Source: Mauremys mutica | Taxonomy: Eukaryota > Chordata > Testudines > Geoemydidae | Reading direction: 5' to 3' | Length of the DNA: 64,000 bases | Assembly (NCBI RefSeq): GCF_020497125.1 | Contig: NC_059082.1 | Span: 18,279,965-18,343,964 of the forward strand | Shown here: positions 45,408 to 58,600 of the stretch, piece by piece | Position numbering within the stretch: the stretch's first letter is position 1 | Layout of the letters: the number at the start of each line of letters is the position of its first letter | Made by a program: the position numbers and the translations under genes | Notes under the pieces: model-generated | What the model was told of the DNA's origin: nothing | Seen by the model: the letters and a program-made list of their open reading frames with translations, nothing else | The model's database searches: none

Positions 45408-47400
45408 ATATATGCTCCCTACATAAGGTATAAGAAATGTTACTTACTCTTGACTCACTACTTTGTAAAACATGTCTAGGTTCACTGACAGACACCGCGG
45501 AGACTTTTAATAATATCAGCAGAGTTCTCTATTTTTAAGGGAGCATTGCATAATTGTTTAAAGTACTTCAAGCCTGGGAACCCCACAAAACTTTTGGAGT
45601 CATTTTTTCAGTGTATGACATTCTTCCTGGTGACACTTATGTAGTGTGCAGCTGAATGACAGCTGGGACAGATCTATATTTGTCAATCTTGCTCATAGCT
45701 GACATGTCATTTGAGAAACGGTCTAGAATTACTTTAATACATCTTCCAGCTCCAGTCACAGGAAGCTGGCAGGGAATTACCTTCATGTGAATAAATTTTT
45801 GCTAGGAAAAATAGCTGTGAAGTTTGGTTCATCTCGGTTATAAGAAGAATGTATGGATTCTTAAGATAAGAAGGCAAGTGTTTAGGTAGTAATAGTTCAT
45901 CTTTTCTTATGTGTTTTGTATTGTTGAACCTCCAGGACTTTAAACATACTGCATTGTAATTGTATCTATGTTTGTAAATTGAGCAAACCACATAATCCAG
46001 AAAGTTTTTTGGCAGGAGAGTTCCAGACACTTTTAATTATACTGGTTTGAATGTATGTAATTGAATTACAACATTCTAGGCAAAATACTTGATAGTTCAG
46101 TTTTGGCTTTAGTAGCAGATAATTTATAGTAAAACGGAATGTTTGGTTGTTAAATTATGAAAAATCTTTGCAGGAGTTAGACTTTTTTTCAATATATTTC
46201 AAGACTATTGTTAATATGGCATGACACCCAAGATATAAATGTGATTTATTTTATTGCCTGTGTCATATATAATATGGTCTGTCTTTTATTCATATTTTTA
46301 GGTACAGTAAAATGTGTTAAGTCTAAGTTCAACTTTCATATCTTCAATTACTGTGTTTGTATATAAAAGCAGAAGTTAGACTGTGTTCTCAGTACCAACG
46401 TAACTCTGGAGAATGGAATCTTTTCCACAAAAATTCTCACCAGTTCACCTCTAAAGTGGTAGTAATATTTGACGTCTATTAAGCCAAGATCCCCGTGAAC
46501 TAATCATATTGCTGGAAATTGGCTGTTATTCCATGATACATGTTTTAAAAGGAAAAATTTAATCTCTCACAAAAGTACAGAAAAAAAGTCTTAATAAAAC
46601 ATTGTTAGCCAATTAACTGCCAGGAAATCAATAAAATAACAGAAAAAAATTTGAAGGGATAGGAGCTAATGGAAACTGTAAGAGCTTTAAATGGCAATTT
46701 GGAAACCTCCCAAAGGTTACAGCTTCTAAAATGGCTTCAATAAGCTTGATGATGACTGACAGTTTTGATTCTTTCTGTGAGAGGAAGAAACTCACATTGT
46801 CATTTTAGAAGCCTTAAAATGCCCAATTGAGGTGTGATTAGATGTAACTGTGATATATGTTCATTAACATGCAATGGAAATGGTTGAACTAACTCCTGAA
46901 GTATTTCTATGAACTCTTTCACCATAGCAATAAACTGCTGGAAACAAAAACAAATGTATTTATGCTCTCCATGGCCATGATCTTATTAGTGCTGATGAGC
47001 TGCATGGCGGTAGAGTGAATTTTCAAACCTGACAGAGCACACCAAATGTTCTCTGAATATTGACATAAATTCTTATTATGATCTCAATTCCAGGCTTGCT
47101 AGAAGACCGGGGGTGGGAACTGTTCAATAAAAGATGAGAGGACTTTGGCAAAACACAATAGGAGTGTGTGAGGTGGAGTGCATTACTTCAGTAAAACAGG
47201 ATGCTTTATGCCATGATGAACGACATGTAAATTCCACCTTCAGTAATTGGTTGTCTCCATGCCTCTGTATGTCTATAGATACAGAAATAGTTACATACAT
47301 ATGAAGGAATCTATACATATGTATTTAGAAAATTATACTTAAATTACATGCAATTCTCCCAACCCCTCAAAAAAACTCCTATGTTAAAAGAACATTTATG
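43095..47400. other. Intergenic, FSD2-proximal part of the WHAMM-FSD2 interval
   Basis: No coding exon recognised. A GT/GA microsatellite is at 45376-45407 and a foldback-family copy at about 45245-45310. A MEF2-like site CTATTTTTAA lies at 45529-45538. The stretch 46570-47090 is AT-rich, free of recognisable repeats, and is discussed as a finding. Confidence 0.5.
45376..45407. repeat. (GT)n(GA)n compound microsatellite
   Basis: About seven GT units followed by about nine GA units. Confidence 0.9.
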
Positions 47401-47499
47401 AAGGTTGCAAAGTCAAGCACTCAGAAGTCATCCTCTGGGTGGACCAGCACTAGAGGTGGGTGAGACACTCTTTGCCCATTTTCTCCAAACACAACTCCC

Positions 47500-48030
47500 T
47501 TCTACTCAGTCTCCTTCAGTAGTCCCAGGCCTGTCTTTCCTCTACCTAGACAGTTCCACTCCACAGGCTTCTCATCCCAGTTCTCCCCTCCTGGTTCTTC
47601 ACACAATCCGTCTCTCTTCACCACCCTGGCCTCCAGTCGTCCCACCACCTGCTCACATTCTTTATCTGCACTGGCTCCCAGTTCCAAGGTCGATCCCCAG
47701 GCTCCTTGTCCAATTTCAGTGTGTAACCTCCAGCTCTTTGGCCCAGTCTCTTTGCCCAGCCAGGCCCAGTTTTCCCATTGCACTTTGACTCCTTAGTAGG
47801 CCTGTCTTTTCTTCCCCTTCAGTTCTTGCCCCTTGCCCCACAGATTCTCAGTCTCAGTCTTCTTGCCTAGCTAGTCCCAGTCTCCTCAGGCACCTCATCT
47901 GAACTCAGTTTCCCCCTCCCACTCCCAACTACTGGCTCGTAGTCCCCCCGTGGCTTCCCTCCATGGCTCCCAGTCCAGTCTCCTTGCCCAGCCAATCCCA
48001 GTCTCTTTGTACAAATCTACTCCTTCCTTC
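47500..48030. repeat. Pyrimidine-rich imperfect tandem repeat
   Basis: Recurring CCCAGTCTCYTTGCCCAGC-type units (for example about 47740-47762, 47860-47885, 47970-48008) in a C/T-rich plus strand. Units are diverged; the open frames here reflect low complexity. Confidence 0.6.
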
Positions 48031-48867
48031 ATCCTCTTTTGTCCTCTCTGCATTTGATTCAGGCAGTTTTCTCCGGTGGGCTGCCTGGGCCCAGCACGGG
48101 GTCACCGAGAGCAAGGAGAGACAGGCTCCCTCCCTGCGCTCAGTTCAGGGGCATAGAGCTGGCATGCTTCACAGCAGCCCACAGCTTCAATTGCAGGGAA
48201 ATTTCTCTCAGCCCCAGGCTGGAGCATGCCCAGTGCAGATGGGCATTTAGTTGTTAAATTCTCAGAAGTCTACTGAGCATGTGTTGCAGTTCTCTGCTTG
48301 CTACCTTGGTTCATTAGCACTAACTGTAGAGTTACACTTTTCGCTCGGGAGGTCCCCCAGTTTAGTCCCTGGTATTGGCCCCACCTGGCAACTGACACTT
48401 TACCATTATCCAATATAATAACAGAAAGATGTGACAAAACTGCTTTTTAAGATGTTTGTATTGTGTCACTCCTGCATGTCACCTTGACTAGGCTGTTCTT
48501 CCCCCTGTTCTGGTGGAAACTCTGGTTTCCACTAGCCACTTCTGCAGAACATCAATCTCCGTTTTATCTTTCTGTCCCCATGCACACAAGAGGCCTTAGG
48601 TGTGTTTTGGGTGAGCCATGGCAGATCCATTGACAAAAGTAGAGCCCTGTTGGGAAATCCATCTACTAACTCTGGTATTTTCCAGGCACGGCCTAGGTCC
48701 AGATCAACGGCAGTCCTAAACACAACCTCTTCTGTCTGTGCATTTTAAAGCAAACACACGACTAATTCTTTTCTTTTTATCCTGAAGGACTAAAACACAT
48801 TTCATTTGGTCATCTGGAAGGCCTTATTGGGGATACAGTACTGCTGGCATTCAGCCCTGCCACTGCA
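48031..48867 (+). other. Immediate upstream region of FSD2
   Basis: Non-coding. A 5' untranslated exon of FSD2 probably lies here or further upstream. The sequence just before the ATG contains TTATTGGGGATACAG and GGCATTCAG, two AGs that could be splice acceptors. Promoter not identified. Confidence 0.35.
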
Positions 48868-49644
48868 ATGGAGAATGAATTTGTTTTCAGTAGTGATACA
48901 GCAGCTTTAGATCCAGCCACTGATCCATCAGCATCCACGATGTTTCCAGAATCTAATGAAAATGAGCCTGAAGGCTTAACTTTTTATCACATGGATCTTT
49001 ATGAATCAAAGGGAAGATTAGAAATCTTTCCTGAAGAGCCAGCTGGAAGAGGAGATGGGGCTCTAGGCGAAACCAGTGAAGTGTCAACAGGGCCAGGGGA
49101 AGATTTTCGCAGTTCTGACCGAAGTGCATATGACTTGGAAAAGGAAGTTGATGAACTAACAAAACTATATGGACTTGATGAGGATAAAGAAATAGATCAG
49201 GAGCTTCTTGGTGGGAATATAGCTACAGCTGGGATTTTAGCGAGCAAAGAGACACCAGCTCTCAAGGAAGATGTAGCAGCAGGATCATATGGCTCCATAT
49301 ATAATGCACCAAAGAGCAGTTCACCAGTAAACAGCTCTCAGCATAAAGAACACATGGAAAGCACAGAGGAACAGGAATTTCCTGGCAAGGATTCTCAAGA
49401 TGAATCTCAACACCTACACAATGCGAAAGCATATGATGAGTTGCATAATCATGCAAGTTCCAAAGAAGAGCTTAGGAGTGATGACAGGCAAGATGAGCAG
49501 AGTATTCAACCAAACAGTGAAGAGGAAGCTGCTGATATTTATTGTGCTACTTGCAAGATTCCAATTAGAGCCTTTGACAAATTGTTTGGCGATCATAAGG
49601 AGCATGAGGTGACCCAGCTTTCCAATGCAGTGGAAAGTGCAAAG
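48868..49644 (+). CDS. FSD2: FSD2 coding exon 1 (start codon, B-box-like motif)
   Basis: 259 codons, phase 0 at the end; donor AAAG|GTAAGA. Acidic, poorly conserved middle, but the family blocks [19 protein letters not shown] and [12 protein letters not shown]...DHKEHEV are clear. The non-coding 5' exon(s) expected upstream were not identified. Confidence 0.95.
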
Positions 49645-52600
49645 GTAAGAATAATCCACGTGGTCTCTTCCATTATTCTGCATATCTGTTAAATAGTGGT
49701 CAAGCCTATTAATAATGATGCTCTGTTTGGTAGGAGGAGATTCAGAAAAACATGTGTAAATTAGAAGAACAGGTTACTGAAATGGAAAACTTTGCCAGTC
49801 ACTTGGAGGAAATTTTCATTACTGTAGAGGTAAGCAATTTGCTCGTTGATTAACTCCGCAATGTGGGACCAGCTGAGTACACAGCTGCTTTGACAAGACT
49901 GCAGTGTTCACTTTTATACAGGATGAGTAATTACAGCAATAGCGGCCATGGTTACCGTGCACAAAATGTAACATGATACCATGCACTGCAGTATATCAAG
50001 GACTAGATTCAATCTTAGCTTATTCCAGATCATCCCAGGGTGCCTGGCCCCGATAGTGGAAAATCTGAGTGGAAGGAGGTTGCAGTAGCACAAGGTAGTG
50101 GACAGTGGCTACAGCCAGGCCATGCTGCCTGAACAGTAAAAAGCTGCTGGCCAGGAAGCCCAGATTTGCACTTAAATCTTCCCTCCCACTGGACCCCCAC
50201 TTCAGGAGCGTGAGGATATAAGCATTAGCTGCTCAGCTCCCCTAGAGTGAATGCATGAATCCCCAGTGGGGTGCTATGGTTACCCCCACTGCAAATATAT
50301 AGGTGGAAATACCTACTTATTGTAACTGGAATGTGCACCTATTCGTGTTTCTAGTTTTTAGTTTAGAGGCTGGTTTTATTCCTCACACTATTGTTTTTAT
50401 TACACCTTGCTATGTTTGTATTATATCTGGCATGAATGTCTAGCATCCCCAGTGCCTTTGTGGGGGGGTGAGGGAGCTTAATAAATGGTTATAAAATATG
50501 GTCATTATTTATAATCTAATGATAATATTACAGAGTCTAGTAACTATTTATATGTAACAAGATTGTCTTCGTTGTAACAATCACTTTGGTTTGATATTAG
50601 TAAGATTTTCCTTCTTACTGACCTCAGTGGGCTTTGATGAATAAAATAAAACCCAAATGCCTTCCAGGAAAATTTTGGGCGCCAAGAGCAGAACTTCGAG
50701 ATGCATTACAATGAAGTGATGCAAACCCTAACTCAGAGATATGAAGAAAAGGTAGAAGGCCTTGGGGAAGAGAAGAAACAGAAGCTAGAAGCCTTGTATG
50801 GGCAACTGGTCAGTTGTGGAGAAAATCTTGACACCTGTAAGGAGCTGATGGAAACAATTCAAGAGCTGTGCAAGGACAAGGAGAAAGCTGATTTTATAAA
50901 GGTAAAGTAATTAAACTGGCAAGACCCCTTAAACATGGTCTATTTCCTCACAATTCTGCCCAGTCAAGAGTAGAAAGATCCAGCATTAAGATCATGAGTG
51001 ATGGACTTTCCATAGAACATTCAAAGCTGGTCATGCACTCTACCTGCTAGGTTTATGATGATATCAGTGCTCCAGGTGCTTTGCACATGGTATTAACTCA
51101 GTCATAAGAAGTTCAACATTACTAACATTCATCAGCAGAGGTTTGTCATTGGTAAACTCAATGATTCATGAGTGCCATTCTGACTTGGAGAAAATACTGT
51201 TTGTTCTCCAGGTCTAACCATGTAAGAAACATTTGAAGTGCTTAGCAGTGTTCATTGCTGCATACAGTCTTAAATTTCTAGCTCTAGTTTGGGCTCGCAG
51301 AAGCAGATTAATGCATCGGTAGGATGTTGTTTCCCATCACTTTGTTTTGCTCGTTTTGCCAGGAAGTTCAAATATGCAGTTAAATAGGAGGCCCCAACTG
51401 CACACACGAGGGACTCCTGCAAAATGATTAATGAAACCTGCCATTGAAGCAACTTAGAGAAATATTTTTCTTTGACAGGTGCCCCTCCTCTGGGAAAATA
51501 ACAGGAATTTTCAAAGTTGATGAGTGATCATTCTAACGTGAACTGTCCCATGATTGGTGTGTGTGGGTTGTGGGGGAAGGACTGGGGAGCAATTCTGTAG
51601 CACAGCAGCAGCAACTTCAGAACTGGACATTGCAAAACATAACATAACACCATATATCACTTGAAGTCTAACCTAGAATATCAGGGTTGGAAGGGACCTC
51701 AGGAGGTCATCTAGTCCAACTCCCTGCTTAAAGGGGGACCAATCCCCAACTAAATCCCCAAATCCTGCCCTCAAGCATTGAGCTCACAACCCTGGGTTTT
51801 GCAGGCTAATGCTCAAACCACGGAGCTATCCTACCCCACCTCATGGATCTTTTCTATTTTGATCATTTTGATTTGGCCTATTGAGGTGCTTTTCATGCTC
51901 TGACATTCCCCTTTTCTGCTGCCTCATTGGGAATAGCCCAAAGCAGTTTTGCATTAGCCCATGTAGCCATTTTTTCAATCTCTTCTGAGGTCAGAATGCT
52001 CCCCTCATGTAGCACGGAGGGGAGGAAATAGATGTTGATCACAAGCTCATGCAGCCAACAGGTTCAGGCATGCTGCTCAGATTGAGATGGAGCAGCACAT
52101 GCTGTGACCTGGACTCTCCATGGGCTGCATCTCTATATTATAGATGAGAATGGCCACAGCCTGCCTCCCTGAATTCAAATCAGAGTGGCCCTCAGACTCC
52201 TGAAAAATCACGAGCCTGCCCTAAGTTAGGCAAAATTTGGGCAGCTTTGTCTTATATTAATGGGTGGTGCTCAGTCTCCATCAAATAAGTGTCCATCACA
52301 GGGAGTGGGGGGCATTGTAATTTCTACGGGAAAAGGAGACAGATCATTCAACAAACGTATCTTCCCTTCATATCTGCAAAGAACATCCAGATCTCTCCAC
52401 AGATTGTCCTTTCACCTCAGAGATGCTGCTTGTTCCTGCTAGAGCCAACCTGTGGGCATGATAGCAAGTCTTTGCACTCTTGATTTAGTAGAAGCTAGGT
52501 GTGGGGACAGAGGTTGCTTGGTGATGATTTACATCCCATGCAATCCTATTGCAAATTAGCTCAGGATCTGGTCAGCTGAAAATAAGAGTAAGCCTGAGCT

Positions 52601-55600
52601 TCGTTCTTGGTATCAGAAGTGTTATGAGAAAACAAGCTCTTTAGCGCTACATGGCAGCATTTAGAACAAAATCAGTCAGACAAAGCTGGTCTTGTATAGT
52701 CTGCTTTTGGGTTAATAAGCTAAATTGCTCCTGTGTACGTGGAAGACTTTCTATCTTTTTCTCTCTCTCTTTTTATAGGCTGCAGTACCCGTGGTGGACA
52801 GGTAATATCAACAGTATTTTGTTTTGCTTTTCACTCCTTCTCATCCAAAATAATCTTCTGAAAAACGCTAACGTTGGGCATCTCAAGTATTTACTGATTT
52901 TGTGACAACGTTCTATCTTTGATGGGGTGCTCCGAATGTTACTGAAGCTAGGAATTAGAGCTCTGCGAGTCTTTCATCATTCTAGTTTAAACTGCTGCTG
53001 GAAAAGTCTCCAAAACAAGTTTAACAGCTTGAAACTGATTCTGAACTAATTGAATAAAGCACATATATAAGACAGAGCATAACTAAATCAGTGTCACTTT
53101 GCTTTAGTGATAGAAAACTGATTGCAGTGACTGAAAAATAGGATTGCTCAAGTCTTAAAGAAATGCTCTGGATACAAAATCTGCCTAAACTGGGCTCTCT
53201 AAATACACAGATTAGTAACAAGCTTATTTATACATTAATAAGGAGGTTTAGTAAATGCAGCCAGGGGGTGCTCAAAACTGATAACATGAAATATAGTAAT
53301 GGTCAGGAAAGAGCCCTGGGATATGCCAAATCAATTGCAAAATGTATGTTTTTATTCACTTCAGTCCATCATAAAAACAAGTAGAAGAAAAAAGTGTCGG
53401 CTTTGTCTTTTTAACAACCGTATAGCACCTAGTCCACTGAGGCCCTGACCTGGTTACTGTAATATGAATAATAAACAAGAATGCAGTTTTTGGAGGCAAC
53501 AGCTTGCTTCCTTCAAAATTAGAGATTTAGGGGAAAATGTTCTCAGTCACCTGCTTAATGGGACCACCCTATCTAGCATGCCAGCCAAACCAGTGCAAGA
53601 CCAAGAGTGACAAGGGGATGGATTGTAAGAACTAGCAGCAGACTTTCGCCCAATTTGGATATAACAAAATGTGAGCACTAATCTTATGCAGGTCTGAGAA
53701 TACATTTCTGAATACATGATGTGAGCAAGTGACAAATGGAAGCCAAGGTACGTCTTGTGCAACCATCTAGACATTGTTTAAGAAAGGACTTTGCTCTCTT
53801 TTTAGTGTATCAGATAAGGCAGCTTCTTTATTGAATGGTAAAATAAAGAGCGCTCTCTTCTTATTAACACTGATGTTGTAGCCTGAAGGATCTCTCAGAG
53901 AGGATGGTACTATCATCTTATAGCAATTAGGCTCTTTTACACTTACAGGCTGGGAGAATTTTTAAAAAAAGATATGGATTTAGCGCTTTCAACACTGCCA
54001 GACTTTGAAGACAGAGTCATAGATTTCTCTGATGTTCAACAACTAATGGATTCCATTAATACCATCGCAGGTACTCATTCTATTTGATCCTTATTTCAAT
54101 CCTATTTAAAACTCATTATCAAGGTTATGTTGAATGGAAGCCTATTATTTAATCCTGGGGGAATTCTGCATCACTGTGCATGCATAGAATTCATGGCCCC
54201 CGCAGATTTCTTTGCTTACCCACAGAAAAATGACTTCTGATGGGGAAGCAAAGGGAAACCACAAGAGCAGTCATGTGCCTATTCCCTGGCAGTGCAGACA
54301 GGTTGGTTTGGGCACCCAGAGCAGCCAGTAGATACATAAATCACCACCTGGGTGCAGGGGGTAGGGCTGGGTAGTCATGTGTGTGTGTGAGAGAGAGAGA
54401 CACTCTGTCCCTCTTGCTTGCTGTTGCAGCATGCTCAGTGTGGAGGGGCAGGGCTTTGGGGTGTTTCTGAAGAGGTAGGCATGGGGCAGACGCTGTTCCC
54501 TCAGGCAGAGGAGAATGTAGTAGCCTGCCTGCATAGTGAATTTTTCCCATTGTTCCCCAGGAGTATAAAACAGGTGTAAAAATTTCAAGGCTCCTTTACA
54601 TTGTCAGAGTGGTGTAAAGGAGCTTTATTGTAAAGGACAGTATGGCCTTATGCTGCTTTAGTGATCAGAACAGGTCTAAATTTTTGGACTGAAAAAAATT
54701 CCTATCAAAACGTGCTCCATGAACTGTTTTCTACTGACCTTTTCGGAGATGGTCAGTAGCCAATATAAATTGTGAGTTTGAGTCTCCAGCCCTTATTTGC
54801 TCTTCAGTTGCCTATGATGTAACATTGAGCAGATGGCTGCATATATTTGTTGACTAATAATTAGAAGAAAAGGGTCAATACTAGCTACATTAATATTAGA
54901 TGGGGGGGGGTTGTGATTTCCTCCAATGCGCCCCACTCCCATTCTCTATCCATTGTATTGTAGTCTAAATAAATTACCAAAATAATTGAAACTAGCTGGA
55001 TTATATTGCATTATTTTGACAAAAATATGCAGAATTTTGCAAATTTTAAAATATTGTGCACAGAATTTTTAATTTTTTGGTGCAGAATTCCTCCAGGAAT
55101 AATTATTTCTTTTAAAGGGTACTTGCAAGGACAAAAAGTTAGCTTGTGTGCTTATATATTTTGTTTGTTTGTATATTTATGATGGATAAAAGACGCGTGG
55201 AAGTTATTGTCATAGATTTTTTTTTCCTGCTTGTTTTTTAACCTTAGAATTATCAACACTGTCAAGTATGGTCTTCCCTAGTTTTGCTGGGTGACTTTAT
55301 TGGAAGACTCAGAGAAGTGGGTTCAGAGTTTTCTCAGCTTTTCCTTGAAGTAGCAGTGGTGCTGACTTTGTAACAAACTTGTCTACCCTTCCAGCAAATT
55401 GTACTAAATGGAGATTAATAAAAAACAAAAACAAAAGTTTAAAGCAGTTTGAACCACTTCTCTCAATTAATCAGATTTCAGTTGCTTGCTCTCCTGATGT
55501 TACCCTGTAGTTCTCCAGTCATCCCTGGAGTCCACAAAGGAAAACAGGGTACATAAGGTTTGACTTTCTAATTATTAAAAAAAAATCCCCATTGAAAATA

Positions 55601-58600
55601 AGATCTTTCAGGCCTTCTTTATGTATCATAAAGAGTCAGAAAAGGCATGGCACTTTTTTTTTCTTTTTGCTGGTCACCTTTAAATGTTGTATTGAAATGT
55701 TTGTCATGTAAGCTGTTTGCCCTTGAGCATTATGCAAGTCAAGTATTTAACATGTTCGCTCACGTTTGTGCATTCAACATTACCTCCAGAGGCTCCTAAA
55801 TACTGGAACTAAAAGCTTTATCTGTTGGTAGTATAGTGTTTAGATGTTCCTTGTAATTATTAGCACTGGGAGCACTGGCTGTTGGGAGTCTGAAAGGACA
55901 GGAAACAGGAAGGAGAAGGGAGGAATTGAGGAGGCAGAGTGAGAGTTACAGAAGGTGCAGCAGCAGCTTGGTAAAGAGGTTTCCACTTTAAAAATAAAGT
56001 CCTGTTGAAGTTTGTTTGTACCTTGCCTGGTTGATAGAACAGGTAGGCAATAGTGCAGATCACTGTAGACTTCTCTGCTGCAGCATCCTTCATCCTGTTA
56101 GCTCTGCATCCTGTGTGGTATGAGACAGCTTCCAGTTTTCCCTCCCTTTTTCACAAAGAGTAAAATTAACTTATATGCACAGGGCCTGCAGCTCTCAGGA
56201 CAACCAAGTTTAGGGAGCTGCTGTAGGCTGAGGTTTATGTTTTTGTTGATTTAAAGCAAATCCCCAGAAGTGGGTGAGTTTGGACCAAACACTAAGAGGC
56301 CTGGTTCTCATTCCCACTAGTTTTACACACTGACTTTAATGGTGTTACTCATGATGCACACCAATGTTCGTGAGGGTAGAATCAGGCCCAGTGTGTGTAG
56401 ACTCTAATCAGAGTCAGGGCTCTGTGCTAACATGGGGCTGGTCTATGCTGTGCAGCAATGTGTAGAGTGTGTGTGCGTGTGTGTGTGTGTAAATAGAGCA
56501 CGCTAAGTGTTGCACTCTAACAGCTCCGGGTAGACCCTGCTGATGTGCTCTGAAAGGTTCCCACATTAGTATCGTACTGTTTGCAATAGGACTATGTCAA
56601 TGCACACTAGGTACCTTTTTGGTTTTTCTCTGATAGTAACATACCATGCTTCCACTGAGGGAAAGTACCCTCATGCCATTTAATGTTCCTCTCCATCACT
56701 GACATGTGTTCATAAACTGAAATATCTGTCTTCATTTCAGCTCCTTCTGCTCCAGTGATAAATCCCCAAGCTCCCAACTCAGCGACTGGCACCTCTGTGA
56801 GAGTATGCTGGGGCCTATTCTCAGATGACACTGTCGAATTCTACCAGCTATATTATAAACAAGTCAGTGATGACACACCTAGTGAGGAGCAGGCTGGTAA
56901 GAAGGGACACATGTAGGCTCCAGTTCAGAAAGCGACTGGCTTCTGAAACCATCTTCAACAGCAGTCTCAAAAAGGGTTTCAGTGAATACAGTGGTACCTG
57001 CTGCTGCTAGTGCTCCGGGGATGGGTAGCTGATCTAACCTGAGGTATTTTAGAGCACAGCTCACCAGATTATCTACGTGGCAACTTAAAAACCCACAATC
57101 ATTTTGCAGTTTAGCTCAATGCCAAAAATAGGCTGCAACTCTCCCCTCCTGCCCAGCCACCCCAGTTACAAAATTGCTTTAGCTAATCCTGTTTGTAAGA
57201 CCGCTTGTTGAAAACAGTTCCAGAGCACAGTCAATTTTCCAGCATAGATGGAGGCCTGAGACAGGGCTGTCTAGAAAGGAATGGGCTGTTTAGAAAGGAA
57301 AGCCAAACCCATGTAAACTTTACAAGATCCAAATAATGAAAACAACATTCTTTGAATGGCCTCTGCACATTTCCGCTGTTGGGATAAATTGACAGTGCTT
57401 GGGAATGTGCACAGTCCATCCTGAAGAAACTCCACTGACAGGTGAGTAACCATCATTTATTTTTGTTTAGTTTGGGTAGTATTAATACTACAGAAGATGA
57501 TGCTTTTATGTACCCATATAGATGGATGAAGGCACCAGCAACTGTGCCATGACTGAGTTAGCAATGTGATCTCAGAGCTAGTCAAACGGACAAGACCGAA
57601 GAATGGTGTGACACACAGCTCAGAGGCACAATAAAAAGCAATGTTTTCATGGGTCAGAAGGATGAATGTCTGTGTAAAGGAACTGCATGAATACCTGGTG
57701 TTTTTCATTTCAGAGCTCATGCTAAAAGTGAAAGAAGCCTACTGCACAGTAACTAAACTGGTGCCAAATACACAATATGAATTTTGGGTCAGTGCTTTAA
57801 ACACCGCCGGCGTCAGCCCAGTGAGTGAAAGAGCAGTTTATGTGACAGGTAAATGTACTTAATGACTATAATATGAGTAAGTGACTTTAGTATTGAAGTT
57901 AATGATAACTCTCTGGATTTTATAATAATACTTTATTCAAAGTGATTCTGCTGGCTTGGTGCTTTTAGTGCTGTGTAACTCCATTGGATTCAGTGGCGTT
58001 ACTCCTGATTTATACTAGACTAATAAAGAATGGGCATTCAAGGACACAAAACAAGGTATTGGCTAAGCTAGAAATGGAACCCAGCTCTGCTGGTTCCTAT
58101 ATCTGAGCAATGGACAATGCTACTCTCTCTTCACGGTTTGTAAAGTTTTTGCTATTTTGTCTACCCGGCCGCACTTTGTAATTGCAGGGCAGTAAAGTAG
58201 ATTTTGATTCGTGATTAGACAGAGCCACAAAGTTCAGATCCAGATCATTCAGGAGTGCTCAGGTTTAATTTTAACTTTTTTTAAAAAGCAAACGTGAGTG
58301 CAAGGAGCACTTTTGAATAGGCAGTGCTGTCAGACTAGAGGCAATTTAAGTAGAGTCTATGGAATGCCTCATAAAATCTGAAATGCATCAGAATCAAGCG
58401 CACAGTCAACTTGTGGAACTCCTTACCTGAGGAGGTTGTGAAGGCTAGGACTATAACAATGTTTAAAAGGGAACTGGATAAATTCATGGTGGCTAAGTCC
58501 ATAAATGGCTATTAGCCAGGATGGGTAAAGAATGGTGTCCCTAGCCTCTGTTCGTCAGAGGGTGGAGATGGATGGCAGGAGAGAGATCACTTGATCATTG

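Larger units (their letters stand above)
54071..56740 (+). other. FSD2 intron 5
   Basis: 2670 nt, GT-AG. Holds the inverted-repeat element at 54153-55098 and a (GT)n tract at 56467-56490. No exon recognised. Confidence 0.7.

Noticed and set aside
47405..47788. Open frame of 127 codons on plus
   Set aside because: Ser/Pro/Leu-rich translation of a pyrimidine-rich tandem repeat, no known domain.
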